DNA from: Caryophanales bacterium UBA7642
GTDB lineage: Bacteria > Bacillota_I > Bacilli_A > RFN20 > CAG-288
Reading direction: 5' to 3'
Assembly (NCBI GenBank): GCA_002483745.1
Contig: DLIM01000028.1
Coordinates: forward strand, 964 to 15,871
DNA: 14,908 nucleotides
This document shows, piece after piece, positions 12,769 to 14,908 of this stretch. The translations under genes and the position numbers were made by a program. Position 1 is the first letter of the stretch, and each line of letters opens with the position of its first letter. Below the pieces are notes generated by a model that worked only from the letters and a program-made list of their open reading frames with translations, had not been told where the DNA came from and did not search any database.

Positions 12769-14908
12769 TATGAGAAGATTTAACCTTATCGAGATAGCCT
12801 CTAATCAAAGATGCATTATCGTAGACATCATAGCTAGTTCCGTTAGGTACAAGAAGAGTGGGAGCCTTAGTGATACCAAAGTTGACGGCCTTCTGCTTAT
12901 TTTCATCAGAGCTGATTTCAATGTTCTGATACTGGACCTGATCCTTATCAAGCATCATCTTAGCCATCTTGCAGTTAGGGCAAGTCGGAGAAGTGAAGAG
13001 CATCAACTCAGTAACCTTAGGAGCTTCTTTTCTCTCTTCACCGCAACAGCAAGACTTGTGAGCAAAAGCAGGGTTCTCATTTTCGTTAACATCATAGGTC
13101 TTACGATCCTTGAATTCCTGAGCCTTGCCATCATTCCAGTTCTTGACAGGACGATAGTAGCCAGTAATACGAGAATAGACCTCAGTAGGTTTACCACATT
13201 TCGGGCACTTCCACTGTTCACCGGCTAAATAGCCATGTTCCTCGCAGATAGAATAGGTAGGAGAAATGGTGTAATAAGGAAGCTTATAGTTAGTAGCAAT
13301 CTTTCTGACTAGCTTCATGCAGCTCTGCCAGTTAGGAAGCTTCTGTCCTAAGAAAGTATGGAAGACAGTTCCGGAGGTATACAAAGTCTGGAATTTATCT
13401 TCGATATCCAAAGCTGAGAAGACATCGCTAGTGTAGCCAACCGGTAAATGAGAAGAATTAGTGTAGTAAGGAGTCTCACCAGGTTTGCCAGCAGTGATGA
13501 TATCAGGATATCTTTCTCTATCATGCTTAGCTAAACGATAAGCAGTAGATTCAGCAGGAGTAGCTTCAAGGTTGAATAGACAGCCATACTTCTCCTGATA
13601 ATCAGAAAGCTTAGTTCTCATATGGTTGAGGACTTCGACAGTGAAATCATCAGCTTCCTTATGGGTTAAGTCTTCTCTGATCCATCTAGCATTAAGGCAG
13701 CATTCATTCATACCGACAAGACCGATAGTGGAGAAGTGATTATTGAAGTTCTTAAGATAATGTCTGGTATAAGGATATAAGCCGGCTTCCATTAATTTAG
13801 TAATGGTCTTTCTCTTTACATCAAGAGAACGGGCAGCAATATCCATTAAGTGATCAAGACGGGCATAGAAGTCCTGCTTGTCAGTTGCTAAATAAGCTAA
13901 TCTAGGCATATTGAGAGTAACAACACCAATGGAACCGGTGGATTCACCAGAACCAAAGTAGCCACCGGACTTCTTACGTAATTCACGTAAATCAAGTCTT
14001 AGACGGCAGCACATACTTCTGACATCACTAGGCTTCATATCGGAATTGATATAGTTAGAGAAGTAAGGAGTTCCGTACTTTGCAGTCATAGTGAAGAGAA
14101 GCTCATTGTTTTCAGTATCAGACCAATCGAAGTCCTTAGTAATAGAGTAAGTAGGAATCGGATATTGGAATCCTCTTCCGTTAGCATCACCTTCGATCAT
14201 GACTTCGATGAAGGCCTTGTTGACCATATCCATTTCCTTCTTGCAATCCTTGTAGGTGAAAGGCATATCCTTTCCGCCAACAATGCAAGGAAGGTTAGCC
14301 ATATCATCCGGAACAGTCCAATCAAGAGTAACATTAGTAAACGGAGCCTGAGTTCCCCATCTAGAAGGTGTGTTAACACCATAAATGAAGGACTGAATGC
14401 ACTGTTTAACCTGCTTATAAGTTAAATTATCAGCCTTAATGAACGGAGCTAAATAAGTATCAAAACTTGAGAATGCCTGAGCACCAGCCCACTCATTCTG
14501 CATAATACCTAAGAAGTTAACCATTTGGTTGCAAAGAGTCATTAAGTGTCTAGCAGGAGTAGAAGTAATCTTTCCAGGAACACCGCCTAAGCCTTCCTTA
14601 ATAAGCTGCTTTAAAGACCAGCCAGCACAATAACCTGTCAGCATACTCAAATCATGAATATGCATATCAGCATTACGATGGGCATCAGCAATCTCTTTAT
14701 CATAAATCTGGCTTAACCAATAGTTAGCGGTAACGGCACCGGAGTTAGAAAGAATCAAGCCACCAACGGAATAGGTGACAGTCGAATTCTCCTTGACTCT
14801 CCAGTCGCTGATCTTGAGATAATTATCAACAACTGAAGCATAATTTAATTCAGTTGTCTTAATCTGTCTTAATTCTTCATGTTTCTTACGGTAGTCCATG
14901 TAGCTTCT
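12761..14908 (-). CDS. nrdD: Class III (anaerobic) ribonucleotide reductase with fused C-terminal glutaredoxin-like domain; 5' end probably outside window
   Basis: The oxygen-sensitive glycyl-radical enzyme that makes deoxyribonucleotides. Numbered from the ATG at 14899 (712 residues), it shows C91 (LTGYCAGWSL), a Cys pair C400-C401 in GMNECCLN (candidate active-site thiols), zinc ligands C552, H555, C565 and C568, and the glycyl-radical motif RITGYYRPV with G580. Ordinary NrdD proteins end soon after this. Here a Cys-rich linker (C617-C619) leads into about 85 residues resembling glutaredoxin/thioredoxin: LMLFTSPTCPNC (redox C640/C643), a KAPTLL block (likely cis-P680) and GYLDK near the end. 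The visible upstream codons (R-S-Y) are open, lack a ribosome-binding site, and with MDYRKKHEELR resemble the end of an ATP-cone domain. The true start is therefore probably beyond 14908. It is co-transcribed with the flavoprotein gene. Confidence 0.95.
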   Translation of the reverse strand, partial: RSYMDYRKKHEELRQIKTTELNYASVVDNYLKISDWRVKENSTVTYSVGGLILSNSGAVTANYWLSQIYDKEIADAHRNADMHIHDLSMLTGYCAGWSLKQLIKEGLGGVPGKITSTPARHLMTLCNQMVNFLGIMQNEWAGAQAFSSFDTYLAPFIKADNLTYKQVKQCIQSFIYGVNTPSRWGTQAPFTNVTLDWTVPDDMANLPCIVGGKDMPFTYKDCKKEMDMVNKAFIEVMIEGDANGRGFQYPIPTYSITKDFDWSDTENNELLFTMTAKYGTPYFSNYINSDMKPSDVRSMCCRLRLDLRELRKKSGGYFGSGESTGSIGVVTLNMPRLAYLATDKQDFYARLDHLMDIAARSLDVKRKTITKLMEAGLYPYTRHYLKNFNNHFSTIGLVGMNECCLNARWIREDLTHKEADDFTVEVLNHMRTKLSDYQEKYGCLFNLEATPAESTAYRLAKHDRERYPDIITAGKPGETPYYTNSSHLPVGYTSDVFSALDIEDKFQTLYTSGTVFHTFLGQKLPNWQSCMKLVRKIATNYKLPYYTISPTYSICEEHGYLAGEQWKCPKCGKPTEVYSRITGYYRPVKNWNDGKAQEFKDRKTYDVNENENPAFAHKSCCCGEERKEAPKVTELMLFTSPTCPNCKMAKMMLDKDQVQYQNIEISSDENKQKAVNFGITKAPTLLVPNGTSYDVYDNASLIRGYLDKVKSSHNV

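Noticed and set aside
12770..13228. A 152-codon open frame on the plus strand opposite nrdD
   Set aside because: It lies wholly antisense to the well-conserved NrdD C-terminal region, has no ribosome-binding site, and its translation shows no domain. Other antisense frames inside the protease, uvrB, ABC and nrdD genes were rejected for the same reason.

Overview
This is a low-GC window whose protein content points to an anaerobic, gut-type member of the Bacilli/Mollicutes-related lineages (RF39/Erysipelotrichia-like). That placement is an inference from three things: the anaerobic (class III) ribonucleotide reductase system, the UvrB sequence style, and a cre-like operator beside a sugar ABC operon. 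Tryptophan is encoded by TGG in the genes I checked, so the standard bacterial code applies. I see no tRNA, rRNA, CRISPR array or insertion sequence.

Layout. Bases 1-1531 (minus strand) hold a probable three-gene unit: an HD-domain phosphohydrolase, a DUF523 iron-sulfur protein, and the start of a two-helix membrane protein that runs off the left edge. Divergent from it, 1639-5111 (plus) carries a membrane-anchored S41/CtpA-type protease followed 2 nt later by uvrB. A stand-alone NrdG2-type radical-SAM activase (5220-5915, plus) follows. It converges on a minus-strand sugar transporter operon across a hairpin cluster that ends in a bidirectional terminator (6019-6038).

The transporter operon (11370 down to 6044, minus strand) encodes, in transcription order, a lipoprotein substrate-binding protein, two MalF/MalG-type permeases, a MsmK/UgpC-type ATPase and a DUF624 (YesL-like) membrane protein. 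It has a readable promoter (TTGCAA-17-TAGAAT), a cre-like operator over the start point, a strong hairpin between the binding-protein gene and the permeases, and its own terminator. The binding-protein gene is interrupted by one in-frame TAA after codon 60. The other subunits are intact, so the lesion is either recent or a sequence error.

The right end (14908 down to 11857, minus strand) is the most interesting part. It holds a class III ribonucleotide reductase (nrdD) carrying a C-terminal glutaredoxin-like CPNC domain, overlapping by 8 nt a thioredoxin-reductase-like flavoprotein. That flavoprotein keeps its CxxC and FAD motifs but has lost the canonical NADPH-binding motifs. Together these look like a self-contained electron-delivery route (possibly ferredoxin or another donor, then flavoprotein, then fused glutaredoxin, then NrdD active site). 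This reductase sits where the activase gene nrdG is usually found; the activase is about 7 kb away on the other strand. The 5' end of nrdD appears to lie beyond the window.
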